DNA of 6,034 nt from an uncultured Oscillospiraceae bacterium (lineage in GTDB: Bacteria; Bacillota; Clostridia; Oscillospirales; Oscillospiraceae), in the NCBI GenBank assembly GCA_934546725.1, contig CAKTED010000105.1, positions 1 through 6,034 on the forward strand, read 5' to 3'. Under the pieces are notes generated by a model, which did not search any database, was not told the origin of the DNA, and worked only from the letters and a program-made list of their open reading frames with translations. The number at the start of each line of letters is the position of its first letter. Within the stretch, counting starts at the first letter, position 1. The position numbers and the translations under genes are program-made. Below, piece after piece: positions 1-5,599 of this stretch.

Positions 1-25
1 GAAGTGGCATGATAAAACGATCATC

Positions 26-69
26 ATCAGCATCTGAAGCAGCGGCTTGCTTCAGATGCTGATTTTTTT
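26..69 (+). terminator. Rho-independent terminator of an upstream gene outside the window
   Basis: A perfect 15-bp stem is formed by TCAGCATCTGAAGCA (27-41) and TGCTTCAGATGCTGA (48-62), with one more A-T pair outside, a 6-base loop GCGGCT, and seven consecutive T residues at 63-69. This is a textbook intrinsic terminator for transcription moving rightward. The gene it ends must lie left of base 1. Read on the other strand it lacks a T tract, so it is probably one-directional. Confidence 0.9.
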
Positions 70-305
70 GCAAATTTCGATTGATTTAGCAAAACCAATG
101 TGACGTTGTTAGCTTAACTAGCGATAGTGTTTGCTAATTTATGAAAGAGTTTTGATAAATTAGCTAAATCTATTTGTAGATAGCGTGTAGAAATCAAAAT
201 TCGTAAATACAAAATCACCAATAAAGCCATGTGAATTTTAGGAAGCTGTAAATCTGTTATTGTGTAAGTCTCCAGCATAGAAATGTAAGCATCGACATGA
301 TTTGC
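70..305. other. AT-rich intergenic stretch with no supported gene
   Basis: This gap lies between two intrinsic terminators and is clearly AT-rich. The only open frame of note is on the minus strand (114-308, 64 codons from a GTG start). It lacks a Shine-Dalgarno sequence before the GTG and before its internal ATG codons, and I recognise no family in it. An inverted repeat, GCTAATTTAT (133-142) and ATAAATTAGC (155-164), could form an AT-rich hairpin. The stretch may be a decayed part of the same acquired DNA that carries rhuM, but nothing here proves a function. Confidence 0.5.
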
Positions 306-343
306 CACAAGTGCCCGGCCATTGACCGGGCACTTGTGCTTTT
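306..343 (+). terminator. Strong hairpin upstream of rhuM, likely terminator
   Basis: CACAAGTGCCCGG (306-318) and CCGGGCACTTGTG (326-338) form a perfect 13-bp GC-rich stem around a 7-base loop, followed by C and TTTT (340-343). The short T run makes it a plausible but not ideal intrinsic terminator. It ends a few bases before the rhuM promoter, so it would block read-through from the left and leave rhuM dependent on its own promoter. Confidence 0.7.
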
Positions 344-348
344 GCCTG

Positions 349-357
349 TGATATGAT
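349..357 (+). promoter_or_regulatory. Extended -10 promoter of rhuM
   Basis: TG-A-TATGAT (349-357) matches the extended -10 form TGnTATAAT with one mismatch. The bases at the expected -35 position (about 329-334) fall in the terminator stem and match poorly, which an extended -10 can tolerate. Transcription would start near 364 and give a leader of roughly 27 bases that contains the ribosome binding site. Confidence 0.5.
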
Positions 358-358
358 A

Positions 359-372
359 AACTAATATTAGTT
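359..372. promoter_or_regulatory. Perfect 14-bp palindrome, candidate operator of rhuM
   Basis: AACTAATATTAGTT is a perfect palindrome. It begins directly after the -10 element and covers the predicted start site, just before the Shine-Dalgarno. A protein bound here would block initiation. RhuM has a helix-turn-helix-like N-terminus, so autorepression is a reasonable inference. The palindrome itself is read directly; its role as an operator is unproven. Confidence 0.4.
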
Positions 373-391
373 CTGCGAGGAGGTTACCATT

Positions 392-1393
392 ATGCCCAAT
401 GACTTTCGCTTTTTAATCTATAACTCTGCCGAGGAAGATATTTCTGTCAATGCAGCGATTAAAGATGAAAGCATCTGGCTGAGTCAAAAAGGCATGGCGG
501 AGTTGTTTGGTGTAGCAGTTCCTGCTATTTCAAAACACCTCGCGAACATTTACGCAGAAGGGGAACTTCAACAGACTTCAACTGTTTCCAAAATGGAAAT
601 AGTTCAACAGGAAGGCTCAAGGTCGGTCAAACGAGATGTTGACTTTTATAACCTCGATGCCATTATTTCTGTAGGCTATCGCGTGAATTCTCACCGTGCC
701 ACTAATTTCCGAATCTGGGCAACTGGCATTTTAAAAGAGTACATGACCAAGGGCTTTGCTTTGGACGATACACGCTTGAAACAAGGTAAAGACGCTTTTG
801 GCAAAGATTACTTCAAAGAATTGCTGGAGCGGGTTCGGTCTATTCGGGCCAGTGAGCGACGCATTTGGCAGCAAGTGACTGATGTCTTTGCTGAGTGCAG
901 TATCGACTATGACAAAGACTCAAAAATCACCCACGATTTCTATGCAATGGTGCAGAACAAGTTTCATTATGCCATTACAGGTCAGACGGCAGCAGAAATT
1001 GTCTATTCTAGTGCCGACCACACGAAAGAGCACATGGGGTTGACCACGTGGAAAAACGCTCCAGATGGTCGCATCTTGAAATCCGATGTTTCTGTGGCAA
1101 AAAACTACCTGACGGAAAAGGAGATTCGGCAGTTGGAGCGCACGGTTTCAGGTTATTTTGATTATGTAGAGGATTTGATTGAGCGGGAAAACACCTTCAC
1201 CATGGAGGAATTTGCTGAAAGCATCAACAAGTTTTTGACATTTCGTGAATATAGAGTTCTCAGCGGTAAGGGTCATATTTCTATGAAAATTGCCGCGCAA
1301 AAGGCTGGACAAGAATACGATGTGTTCAATAAAACACAGAAAATCACTTCTGATTTTGATCGCGAGGTAAAGCAACTGTTAGAGTCCAACTAA
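392..1393 (+). CDS. rhuM: RhuM family protein (Virulence_RhuM), 333 aa
   Basis: The protein belongs to the RhuM family, named after a gene of Salmonella pathogenicity island 3 and often found on islands and near restriction or defence genes; its biochemical activity is not established. Residues 28-52 (WLSQKGMAELFGVAVPAISKHL) look like a helix-turn-helix. The conserved family core follows at 81-130, with the stretches RDVDFYNLDAIISVGYRVNS and NFRIWATGILKEYMTKGF, and then TGQTAAEIVYSSAD (196-209) and MGLTTWK (215-221). The C-terminal third is probably helical. Its length is close to what I expect for the family, so the gene appears intact. AGGAGG at 378-383 sits 8 bases before the ATG and fixes the start. 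No restriction or toxin partner lies beside it. Base composition is AT-richer than the genes to the right, which suggests transfer. The family call is confident; regulation or defence as its role is inference. Confidence 0.92.
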   Translation: MPNDFRFLIYNSAEEDISVNAAIKDESIWLSQKGMAELFGVAVPAISKHLANIYAEGELQQTSTVSKMEIVQQEGSRSVKRDVDFYNLDAIISVGYRVNSHRATNFRIWATGILKEYMTKGFALDDTRLKQGKDAFGKDYFKELLERVRSIRASERRIWQQVTDVFAECSIDYDKDSKITHDFYAMVQNKFHYAITGQTAAEIVYSSADHTKEHMGLTTWKNAPDGRILKSDVSVAKNYLTEKEIRQLERTVSGYFDYVEDLIERENTFTMEEFAESINKFLTFREYRVLSGKGHISMKIAAQKAGQEYDVFNKTQKITSDFDREVKQLLESN

Positions 1394-1482
1394 TTTCCTC
1401 GCAATATATGCTGCCGCACAGGCCGCGATAAAGGACATGGAGCAGTAAAAGCTCGGAACAGATTTGTTCGGATGATATGAAA
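1394..1482. other. Short gap after rhuM with a possible C-terminal gene remnant
   Basis: Directly after the rhuM stop the composition rises in GC. A different forward frame, open from 1383, reads ...AIYAAAQAAIKDMEQ and stops at TAA (1446-1448). This alanine-rich, helix-like peptide resembles the tail of a normal protein rather than random intergenic DNA. It has no start of its own. It may be the 3' end of a resident gene cut off when the rhuM segment arrived, or simply chance. Confidence 0.25.
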
Positions 1483-1524
1483 AACGGTCACACGGCTCAT
1501 CTGAGCTGTGTGACCGTTATTTGT
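1483..1524 (+). terminator. Rho-independent terminator downstream of rhuM
   Basis: AACGGTCACACGGCTCA (1483-1499) pairs over 17 positions with TGAGCTGTGTGACCGTT (1502-1518), with one G-U wobble and a very small loop. It is followed by the T-rich run ATTTGTT, and A residues (1480-1484) precede and enter the stem. It lies 90 bases after the rhuM stop and is the likely end of that transcript. Confidence 0.85.
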
Positions 1525-1554
1525 TCTGGTGGTGTTGGGGGGGAGTGTTTGCAC

Positions 1555-1571
1555 GTCGTTCAGAGGGAGCG
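1555..1571 (+). repeat. Isolated end copy of the GTCAT repeat family
   Basis: GTCGTTCAGAGGGAGCG matches the left end of the full element at 1646-1662 in 16 of 17 positions. No matching core or opposite end follows it, so it is a fragment or a solitary terminus. Just downstream, 1578-1610 holds a separate AT-rich motif with two tandem ATGCGGA units (1594-1607) before AATTTTTT. Confidence 0.6.
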
Positions 1572-1645
1572 GGGGTGTAATGCATAATTCATAATGCGGA
1601 ATGCGGAATTTTTTGCTGTACGGCGGGAGAGGGGTATTATTTGCT

Positions 1646-1768
1646 GTCATTCAGAGGGAGCGTAAGCGACCGAAGAATCCCCCGGATGGTTGCTGGAGGG
1701 TAACGGCAACGTACTGCTCTGCCCCTCCATGGGGGATTCCACGGCCACTGGCGTGGCCTCTGAATGAC
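1646..1768 (+). repeat. Complete palindromic interspersed element, 123 bp
   Basis: The element is bounded by a perfect 12-bp terminal inverted repeat, GTCATTCAGAGG (1646-1657) and CCTCTGAATGAC (1757-1768). Further nested pairs are GAATCCCCC (1675-1683) with GGGGGATTC (1731-1739) and TGGAGGG (1694-1700) with CCCTCCA (1723-1729). The right arm carries its own hairpin, GGCCAC-TGGC-GTGGCC (1743-1758). The whole unit can therefore fold into a branched hairpin. It encodes no protein. It resembles miniature non-autonomous elements or REP/BIME-type repeats; no transposase is visible in the window. Confidence 0.8.
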
Positions 1769-1799
1769 GGCGGTGGATGTGGGTCTCACGCGTCCACTA

Positions 1800-1850
1800 C
1801 AACGTACTGCTCTGCCCCTGACGGGGGGATCCCCGCTTCGCGAGGATGAC
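1800..1850 (+). repeat. Partial repeat copy with a different terminus
   Basis: CAACGTACTGCTCTGCCCCT (1800-1819) is an exact 20-base copy of 1707-1726 in the complete element. The sequence then departs: instead of the CTCTGAATGAC end it contains the palindrome GGGGATCCCC (1825-1834) and ends in CGCGAGGATGAC (1839-1850). That end is the exact reverse complement of GTCATCCTCGCG at 5709-5720 in the second cluster. The copy thus joins the common core to a second type of end. Confidence 0.7.
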
Positions 1851-1894
1851 GGAGGAGGCGGTGGGATTTCCGCGTCCACGTTTGGACTGTTGCG

Positions 1895-1934
1895 CCTCCA
1901 TGGGGGATTCCACGGGCGTCGCCCTCTGAATGAC
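1895..1934 (+). repeat. Right-half copy of the GTCAT repeat next to brnQ
   Basis: The copy begins with the same 21 bases as 1724-1744 (CCTCCATGG through TTCCACGG) and ends with CCTCTGAATGAC (1923-1934). Between them is a short hairpin GGGCG-T-CGCCC (1914-1924) that differs in sequence from the hairpin of the full copy but pairs perfectly. It lies 35 bases beyond the brnQ stop and could serve as the 3' end structure of that transcript; no ordinary T-tract terminator follows brnQ. A small extra hairpin, CGGAGA (1934-1939) with TCTCCG (1947-1952), sits between it and brnQ. Confidence 0.7.
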
Positions 1935-1969
1935 GGAGAGTTTGGGTCTCCGCGTCCACGGTTGCTGCA

Positions 1970-3340
1970 TTATACCGCGGCCGCCGCCTCGCCGCGTCTC
2001 CTTATCAGGTGAATGATAAGTCCCACGGCGAAGCCGATCAGGGCGGGCAGCAGCCAGCCGAGGTTTTTATCAAACAGCGGCAGCCAGTCGGCCGCGAAAT
2101 CGACGAGCGCGTCCAGATGAAGCGCGGAGCGGACCGATGCGGGCAGAGTTTTCATGCAGTCGAATATGGCGGCGGCCCAGGTGCCGACCATGGTAGCGAT
2201 ATACACGGCGCGGTCGTGGCGGAAGAATTTTCCGGCGAAGGCAAGGCAGATGAGCGCAATTGCGGGGGGATACACGAGCATCAGCATCGGGAGAGAATAG
2301 CTGATAATGGCGCTCAGGCCCACATTGGAAACGGCGAAGGAGAAGACGGTGAAAAGTATCGCCCAGACGCGGTAGGATATTTTGCCGTTCGTCATCTTTA
2401 CAAAGGTCTCAGAGCAGGCGGTGACGAGGCCGATGGAGGTCTTGAGGCAGGCAAAGGTGATGGTAAAGGCGAGGATAAACTGGCCCACGCCGCCGAGATA
2501 ATGGTTCGCTATCTGCGTAAGGGCGATGCCGCCGTTTTCGGAAAGCTCGAAAAGGCCCCTCGACTGCGCGCCCATGAGGATGGAGAGCACATAAATAAGG
2601 ATCATCAGCAGCCCCGTGAGAACGCCGGAGGAGAGCACATCCTTCGCAATGGCGTCGTCATTATTCACGCCCATGCGGCGGATAACGTCGATGACCACTA
2701 TGCCGAAGGCGAGCCCGGCGATGGCGTCCATCGTGCCGTAGCCCTCGATAAGCGAGGGGAAGAACGCGTCGCTGCGGTACGCCTCTATCGGCTCGATGGA
2801 GGAGACGGACGCGCCTGGCGACACCAGCGCCGAAATGACCAGCACCGCGAAAAAGATGAGGAAGAGCGGATTTATTATCTTGCCGATCCAGACGGTGATC
2901 TTGCCGGGCCGCAGGGAGAAAAAGAGCACGAGGACGAAGAATATTGCCGAGAAACCGAGAAGATACGGCCACGCTGCCGAACCCTCCCTGAGCAGGGGAG
3001 CGATGCCCGTCTCGAACGAGACGGTGGCGCATCTCGGAATGGCGAAAAGCGGGCCGATAGTCAGATAGAGCAGGCAGGTGAAGAACACGCCGTAGATCCT
3101 GCCGACCTTGCTCGAGAGCTCCTGAAGCCCGTCCGAGTGGGTGACGCCGATGGCGGCCACGCCGAAAATGGGGATGCCGACTGCCGTTATGATAAAGCCG
3201 ATGGTCGCGGCGAGGGCGTTGCTGCCCGCCATCTGTCCGAGGTGGACGGGGAAGATAAGATTGCCCGCGCCGAAGAACATGCCGAAAAGCGTTCCGGCAA
3301 CAAGGATCCGCTGCCGCCACGTCAGCCGTTTGATATTCAT
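1970..3340 (-). CDS. brnQ: BrnQ branched-chain amino acid transporter, 456 aa
   Basis: This is an LIVCS-family symporter that imports leucine, isoleucine and valine with a cation (Na+ or H+) across the cytoplasmic membrane. The family hallmark FGMFFGAGNLIFPVHLGQMAG stands at residues 19-39. GPLFAIPRCATVSFE (96-110) and GYGTMDAIAGLAFGIVVI (200-217) are the other conserved blocks. About twelve hydrophobic segments run from residue 12 to near 448, and the chain ends in a charged RRR tail. The length of 456 aa is slightly above the common 430-440. I chose the ATG at 3338-3340 because AAAGGAG lies upstream (complement of 3353-3359, 12 bases away) and the family's N-terminus starts here; a frame extension to 3376 would run through the promoter. 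The gene is divergent from a LysR-type regulator, its likely controller. The 3' end runs directly into the repeat cluster. Confidence 0.95.
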   Translation of the reverse strand: MNIKRLTWRQRILVAGTLFGMFFGAGNLIFPVHLGQMAGSNALAATIGFIITAVGIPIFGVAAIGVTHSDGLQELSSKVGRIYGVFFTCLLYLTIGPLFAIPRCATVSFETGIAPLLREGSAAWPYLLGFSAIFFVLVLFFSLRPGKITVWIGKIINPLFLIFFAVLVISALVSPGASVSSIEPIEAYRSDAFFPSLIEGYGTMDAIAGLAFGIVVIDVIRRMGVNNDDAIAKDVLSSGVLTGLLMILIYVLSILMGAQSRGLFELSENGGIALTQIANHYLGGVGQFILAFTITFACLKTSIGLVTACSETFVKMTNGKISYRVWAILFTVFSFAVSNVGLSAIISYSLPMLMLVYPPAIALICLAFAGKFFRHDRAVYIATMVGTWAAAIFDCMKTLPASVRSALHLDALVDFAADWLPLFDKNLGWLLPALIGFAVGLIIHLIRRRGEAAAAV

Positions 3341-3367
3341 GGAAAAAATCAGCTCCTTTATATGGAA

Positions 3368-3396
3368 ATAGTACACGATATGCTTGCAAATGTGAA
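3368..3396 (-). promoter_or_regulatory. Promoter of brnQ
   Basis: On the minus strand, TTCACA (complement of 3391-3396, 5 of 6 to consensus) is separated by exactly 17 bases from TACTAT (complement of 3368-3373, 4 of 6). Transcription would start near 3361, about 20 bases before the ATG. The -35 box lies one base from the -35 box of the opposing lysR promoter, so the two promoters share DNA. Confidence 0.6.
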
Positions 3397-3411
3397 ACGA
3401 CTGGTTATAAT
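3384..3411 (+). promoter_or_regulatory. Promoter of the lysR-type gene
   Basis: TTGCAA (3384-3389) and a perfect TATAAT (3406-3411) are separated by 16 bases. Transcription should start near 3418 and give a leader of about 36 bases. The -10 region overlaps the dyad TATA-ATGGG-TATA (3406-3418), which fits the loose T-N11-A form of LysR binding sites and would suit autorepression; that assignment is weak. A wider inverted pair, ACGAT (3375-3379) and ATCGT (3425-3429), surrounds the region. Confidence 0.7.
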
Positions 3412-3453
3412 GGGTATATTACAAATCGTCATACCCGGCAGAAGGAGGAGCGC

Positions 3454-4332
3454 ATGGACAGTAAAAAATTTGAGATACTGATGACGGTCATAGGTCTTGG
3501 CAGCTTTTCAAAGGCGGCGGAGGTGGTGGGATACACGCAGTCCGGCCTGACGCATCTGATGAACGGGCTGGAGCGCGAGATCGGGATAAAGCTCATCCGG
3601 CGCGATCACAGCGGAGTTGCCCCGACGGAGGCAGGCATGGCGCTGCTGCCCGCCATCCGCGAATATCTCGGCGCGACGGCGCGGCTGGAAAACCAGATAG
3701 CGGCCATCGCGCAGAAAAAGGCGGAGACGATACGCATCGCGGCCTACGCGAGCCTGGCGATGCACTGGATGCCCGAGATACTCTACCGATTCCGGCGGGT
3801 GTGTCCGGACACGGACGTGGACCTGCGTATGGTGGACCACGAGCTGGAGCCCTTCGAGCTGCTGGAGGAGGGGAAGACGGACGTTATTTTTGCCGCGCGG
3901 CAGAGCCACATAAGCTGCGACTGGACGCCGCTTTACAGCGACGCGATGTACGCGATACTGCCGGAGGATTACCCCGTCGGCGAGCGGGAGGTTTTCCCGA
4001 TAGAGGAGTTTGACGGGAAGGAGTTTCTGATGCCCTATGGGCGCTTTGACATCGACGTGAACGCCGCGCTCAGCCCTAAGGGGGTAAAGCCGCTGATCCG
4101 CCCCTGCCATGTGGACGACGAGACGGTAATACGCATGGTCAGCAAGGGGCTTGGCATAACGATGATGACCGAAATCATGATGCGCGGCAGGACGCACGGC
4201 GTCAGGACGCTGCCGGTCAGCCCGAAGGCGGGGCGGGAACTGGGAATGGGAATGCGGCTGCAGAAGAATACACCGCCGGAAATTCTGCGGCTGCGCGACT
4301 GCGTGCTTGAGTTTATTCACGAGCTGGAGTAG
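3454..4332 (+). CDS. LysR-family transcriptional regulator, 292 aa
   Basis: This is a cytoplasmic DNA-binding regulator of the LysR type. The N-terminal winged helix-turn-helix spans about residues 1-65; SFSKAAEVVGYTQSGLTHLMNGLE (17-40) holds the recognition helix, and RRDHSGVAPTEAG (49-61) is the usual wing region. A helical linker follows to about residue 88, and the rest is the periplasmic-binding-protein-like effector domain. The length is typical. AGGAGG at 3443-3448 lies 5 bases before the ATG and decides the start. The gene is transcribed away from brnQ with overlapping promoters, the classic arrangement in which a LysR protein controls the divergent gene and itself. The effector cannot be read from sequence; a branched-chain amino acid or related metabolite is a guess from context. 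The convergent UroD-family gene is a second possible target. Confidence 0.94.
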   Translation: MDSKKFEILMTVIGLGSFSKAAEVVGYTQSGLTHLMNGLEREIGIKLIRRDHSGVAPTEAGMALLPAIREYLGATARLENQIAAIAQKKAETIRIAAYASLAMHWMPEILYRFRRVCPDTDVDLRMVDHELEPFELLEEGKTDVIFAARQSHISCDWTPLYSDAMYAILPEDYPVGEREVFPIEEFDGKEFLMPYGRFDIDVNAALSPKGVKPLIRPCHVDDETVIRMVSKGLGITMMTEIMMRGRTHGVRTLPVSPKAGRELGMGMRLQKNTPPEILRLRDCVLEFIHELE

Positions 4333-4364
4333 GGGGACGCGGGGGTGCGGCAGAAAAACCCCGG

Positions 4365-4402
4365 GCGAGGGAGGCTTCCGAAAAAACGGATGCCTCCCGC
4401 GC
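4365..4402 (-). terminator. Hairpin between convergent genes, possible terminator
   Basis: GGGAGGCTTCCG (4369-4380) and CGGATGCCTCCC (4387-4398) pair with one mismatch around a loop of six A residues, with extra G-C pairs outside. On the minus strand the stem is followed by TCGCCCGGGG and then TTTTT, so it better suits the end of the UroD-family transcript. On the plus strand there is no T run, so lysR termination here would be less efficient. The convergent layout allows one shared structure. Confidence 0.55.
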
Positions 4403-4443
4403 CTGTGTGAAGTGAGAAATGAAAAAGCAAAAAAGCGGAAAAA

Positions 4444-5484
4444 TCAGTTGTTGCCGTAAATGTGCAGGCCGTAATCCTCAACGACTTCGGTCATCCAGCG
4501 GTTGCGCTCGTTAAAGAGCTCGTTATCCGGGTCGCCGAAGACCCAGTGGTCGAATATGAAGAGCGCGTCCCTGCTGTATTTGTCGATGCAGTCGCGCACA
4601 TCCTGCTTGAAGCGCTCCTCACCGTAGTTCGGGCTGAGCATTTCGCCCAGAACGTCAAAGCAGCCGGTGAGAATGAGCCTGTTGCCCCATTTTTTCTGAA
4701 TGGCAAGGAGGTCGTTGCAGGTCTGGGGGGGATCCCAGTAGCGCACGCCAAAGTCCATCCAGTCGTCCACAAAGGCCTCGCACTTGCCGCAGCAGTGCAT
4801 GGCTATGGGCAGGTCGCTGTCAAGCCCGATCTGCGCCTCGCGGGCGTGGAAGGGCTTGAGCAGCTCCTTATACTGCTTCGGAGAGATGAAGGGCGCGCCC
4901 CAGGCGGCGGTATCATCCGTCAGCTGGTAAAAATCCGCGTTATAATATTTAAAAGATTTTTTCGCAACCTCTTCATAGAAGGAACACATGTAATCCCACA
5001 GCGCCATGACCTCCTCGGGCTCCTCCTGGATGGCGCACAGACCCTCGACGAAGCCCATGAGCGCCATGAGCTCCTGGAAGTAACCGACGTGCAGATTATA
5101 GCCCAGCGCCGTCTGCGTGGTGTCAATGCCCATGGCGGCCATATCCTCAAGATCCTTCTTCGCCATCTTTTCCCAGTCGATATCCGAAATATCCGGAGCC
5201 TTTACAACGTCGCGCCACTTCGTTATGTCGTCCAGAATGAAATTGCCCGGCTCGGGCAGCCCCGCAAAGCCGGCCTCGCGGTTGGCGACGTATTTTACGC
5301 CCCAGATGTCATAGCCCGCGCCGTCCACTCTGCGGCTGCGCAGGAATGAGGGGCCGATGCCCGTTGCCAGCTGCGCGCGCTTTGAGTACGGGTTCGGGCC
5401 ATATGTATACTGCAAAAGAAAATCGGGGGCGATCCCCTTCGCCATATCAAGATAATTCTGTCTCATTGTTCGGGTCTGAGCCAT
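4444..5484 (-). CDS. UroD/MtaA-type methyltransferase-like protein, 346 aa
   Basis: The protein has the uroporphyrinogen-decarboxylase fold shared by heme UroD and by zinc methyltransferases that move methyl groups between corrinoid proteins and coenzyme M or folate. Residues 184-211 (DFYQLTDDTAAWGAPFISPKQYKELLKP) carry the family's acidic 'DD...ISP..Y.E...P' block. MHCCGKC follows, with H230 and C232 as an HxC zinc motif and nearby C231 and C235. LTGCFDVLGEML (272-283) stands where UroD has GNLDP. Heme-type UroD signature arginines are not evident, so it is probably not a heme enzyme. The usual third zinc cysteine near the C-terminus is missing; the corresponding part reads DHWVFGDPDNE, and C275 or C235 might replace it. 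ATG at 5484 is preferred over an upstream TTG because AAAGGAG lies 8 bases before it. No corrinoid protein gene adjoins it. Substrate unknown. Confidence 0.9.
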   Translation of the reverse strand: MAQTRTMRQNYLDMAKGIAPDFLLQYTYGPNPYSKRAQLATGIGPSFLRSRRVDGAGYDIWGVKYVANREAGFAGLPEPGNFILDDITKWRDVVKAPDISDIDWEKMAKKDLEDMAAMGIDTTQTALGYNLHVGYFQELMALMGFVEGLCAIQEEPEEVMALWDYMCSFYEEVAKKSFKYYNADFYQLTDDTAAWGAPFISPKQYKELLKPFHAREAQIGLDSDLPIAMHCCGKCEAFVDDWMDFGVRYWDPPQTCNDLLAIQKKWGNRLILTGCFDVLGEMLSPNYGEERFKQDVRDCIDKYSRDALFIFDHWVFGDPDNELFNERNRWMTEVVEDYGLHIYGNN

Positions 5485-5519
5485 GTGTACCTCTCCTTTC
5501 AACAAAGCAAAAGCAAAAA

Positions 5520-5540
5520 TTTTGTGAATTTCTCACAAAA
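5520..5540. promoter_or_regulatory. Inverted repeat in the leader of the UroD-family gene
   Basis: TTTTGTGA (5520-5527) and TCACAAAA (5533-5540) form a perfect 8-bp inverted repeat around ATTTC. It contains TGTGA-N5-TCACA, one base short of the N6 spacing of CRP/FNR-type sites, so a standard CRP site is doubtful. It lies in the predicted 5' leader, 36 bases before the ATG, and could be an operator or a leader hairpin. Confidence 0.4.
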
Positions 5541-5568
5541 AGTTAAATTTTAATTCCTTGTTTTTTAA

Positions 5569-5597
5569 AGCATATCACACAGTTATGACTTTTGCAA
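5569..5597 (-). promoter_or_regulatory. Promoter of the UroD-family gene
   Basis: On the minus strand, TTGCAA (5592-5597) is separated by 17 bases from TATGCT (complement of 5569-5574). The -10 box is preceded by TGA, so it also has the extended -10 form TGnTATGCT. Transcription should start near 5562 and give a leader of about 78 bases. Its -35 box is identical to that of the lysR gene. Confidence 0.65.
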
Positions 5598-5599
5598 GT

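Noticed and set aside
114..308. Minus-strand open frame of 64 codons before rhuM
   Set aside because: The GTG start lies in a terminator stem, no Shine-Dalgarno is present at any candidate start, and no family is recognised; a decayed fragment remains possible.
1646..1850. CRISPR array
   Set aside because: The repeats are palindromic, of unequal length and irregularly spaced, with no uniform spacers and no cas genes.
1601..2012. Several open frames of about 80 codons within the first repeat cluster
   Set aside because: They translate the palindromic repeats, differ between copies, and show low-complexity Pro, Arg and Gly sequence.
2009..3481. Long plus-strand open frame (490 codons) opposite brnQ
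   Set aside because: It is antisense to a clear transporter gene, is extremely rich in charged residues and glycine with no recognisable domain, and reflects GC-rich codon bias of the real gene.
3508..4320. Minus-strand open frame (270 codons) opposite the lysR-type gene
   Set aside because: It is full of Arg, His, Pro and Gln, typical of an antisense shadow, with no family resemblance.
4462..5349. Plus-strand open frame (295 codons) opposite the UroD-family gene
   Set aside because: It is an antisense shadow of a well-supported gene, with no domain or promoter of its own.
5523..5537. CRP/FNR binding site TGTGA-N5-TCACA
   Set aside because: The spacer is five bases instead of six, which puts the half-sites out of register for that family; it was kept only as an unassigned inverted repeat.
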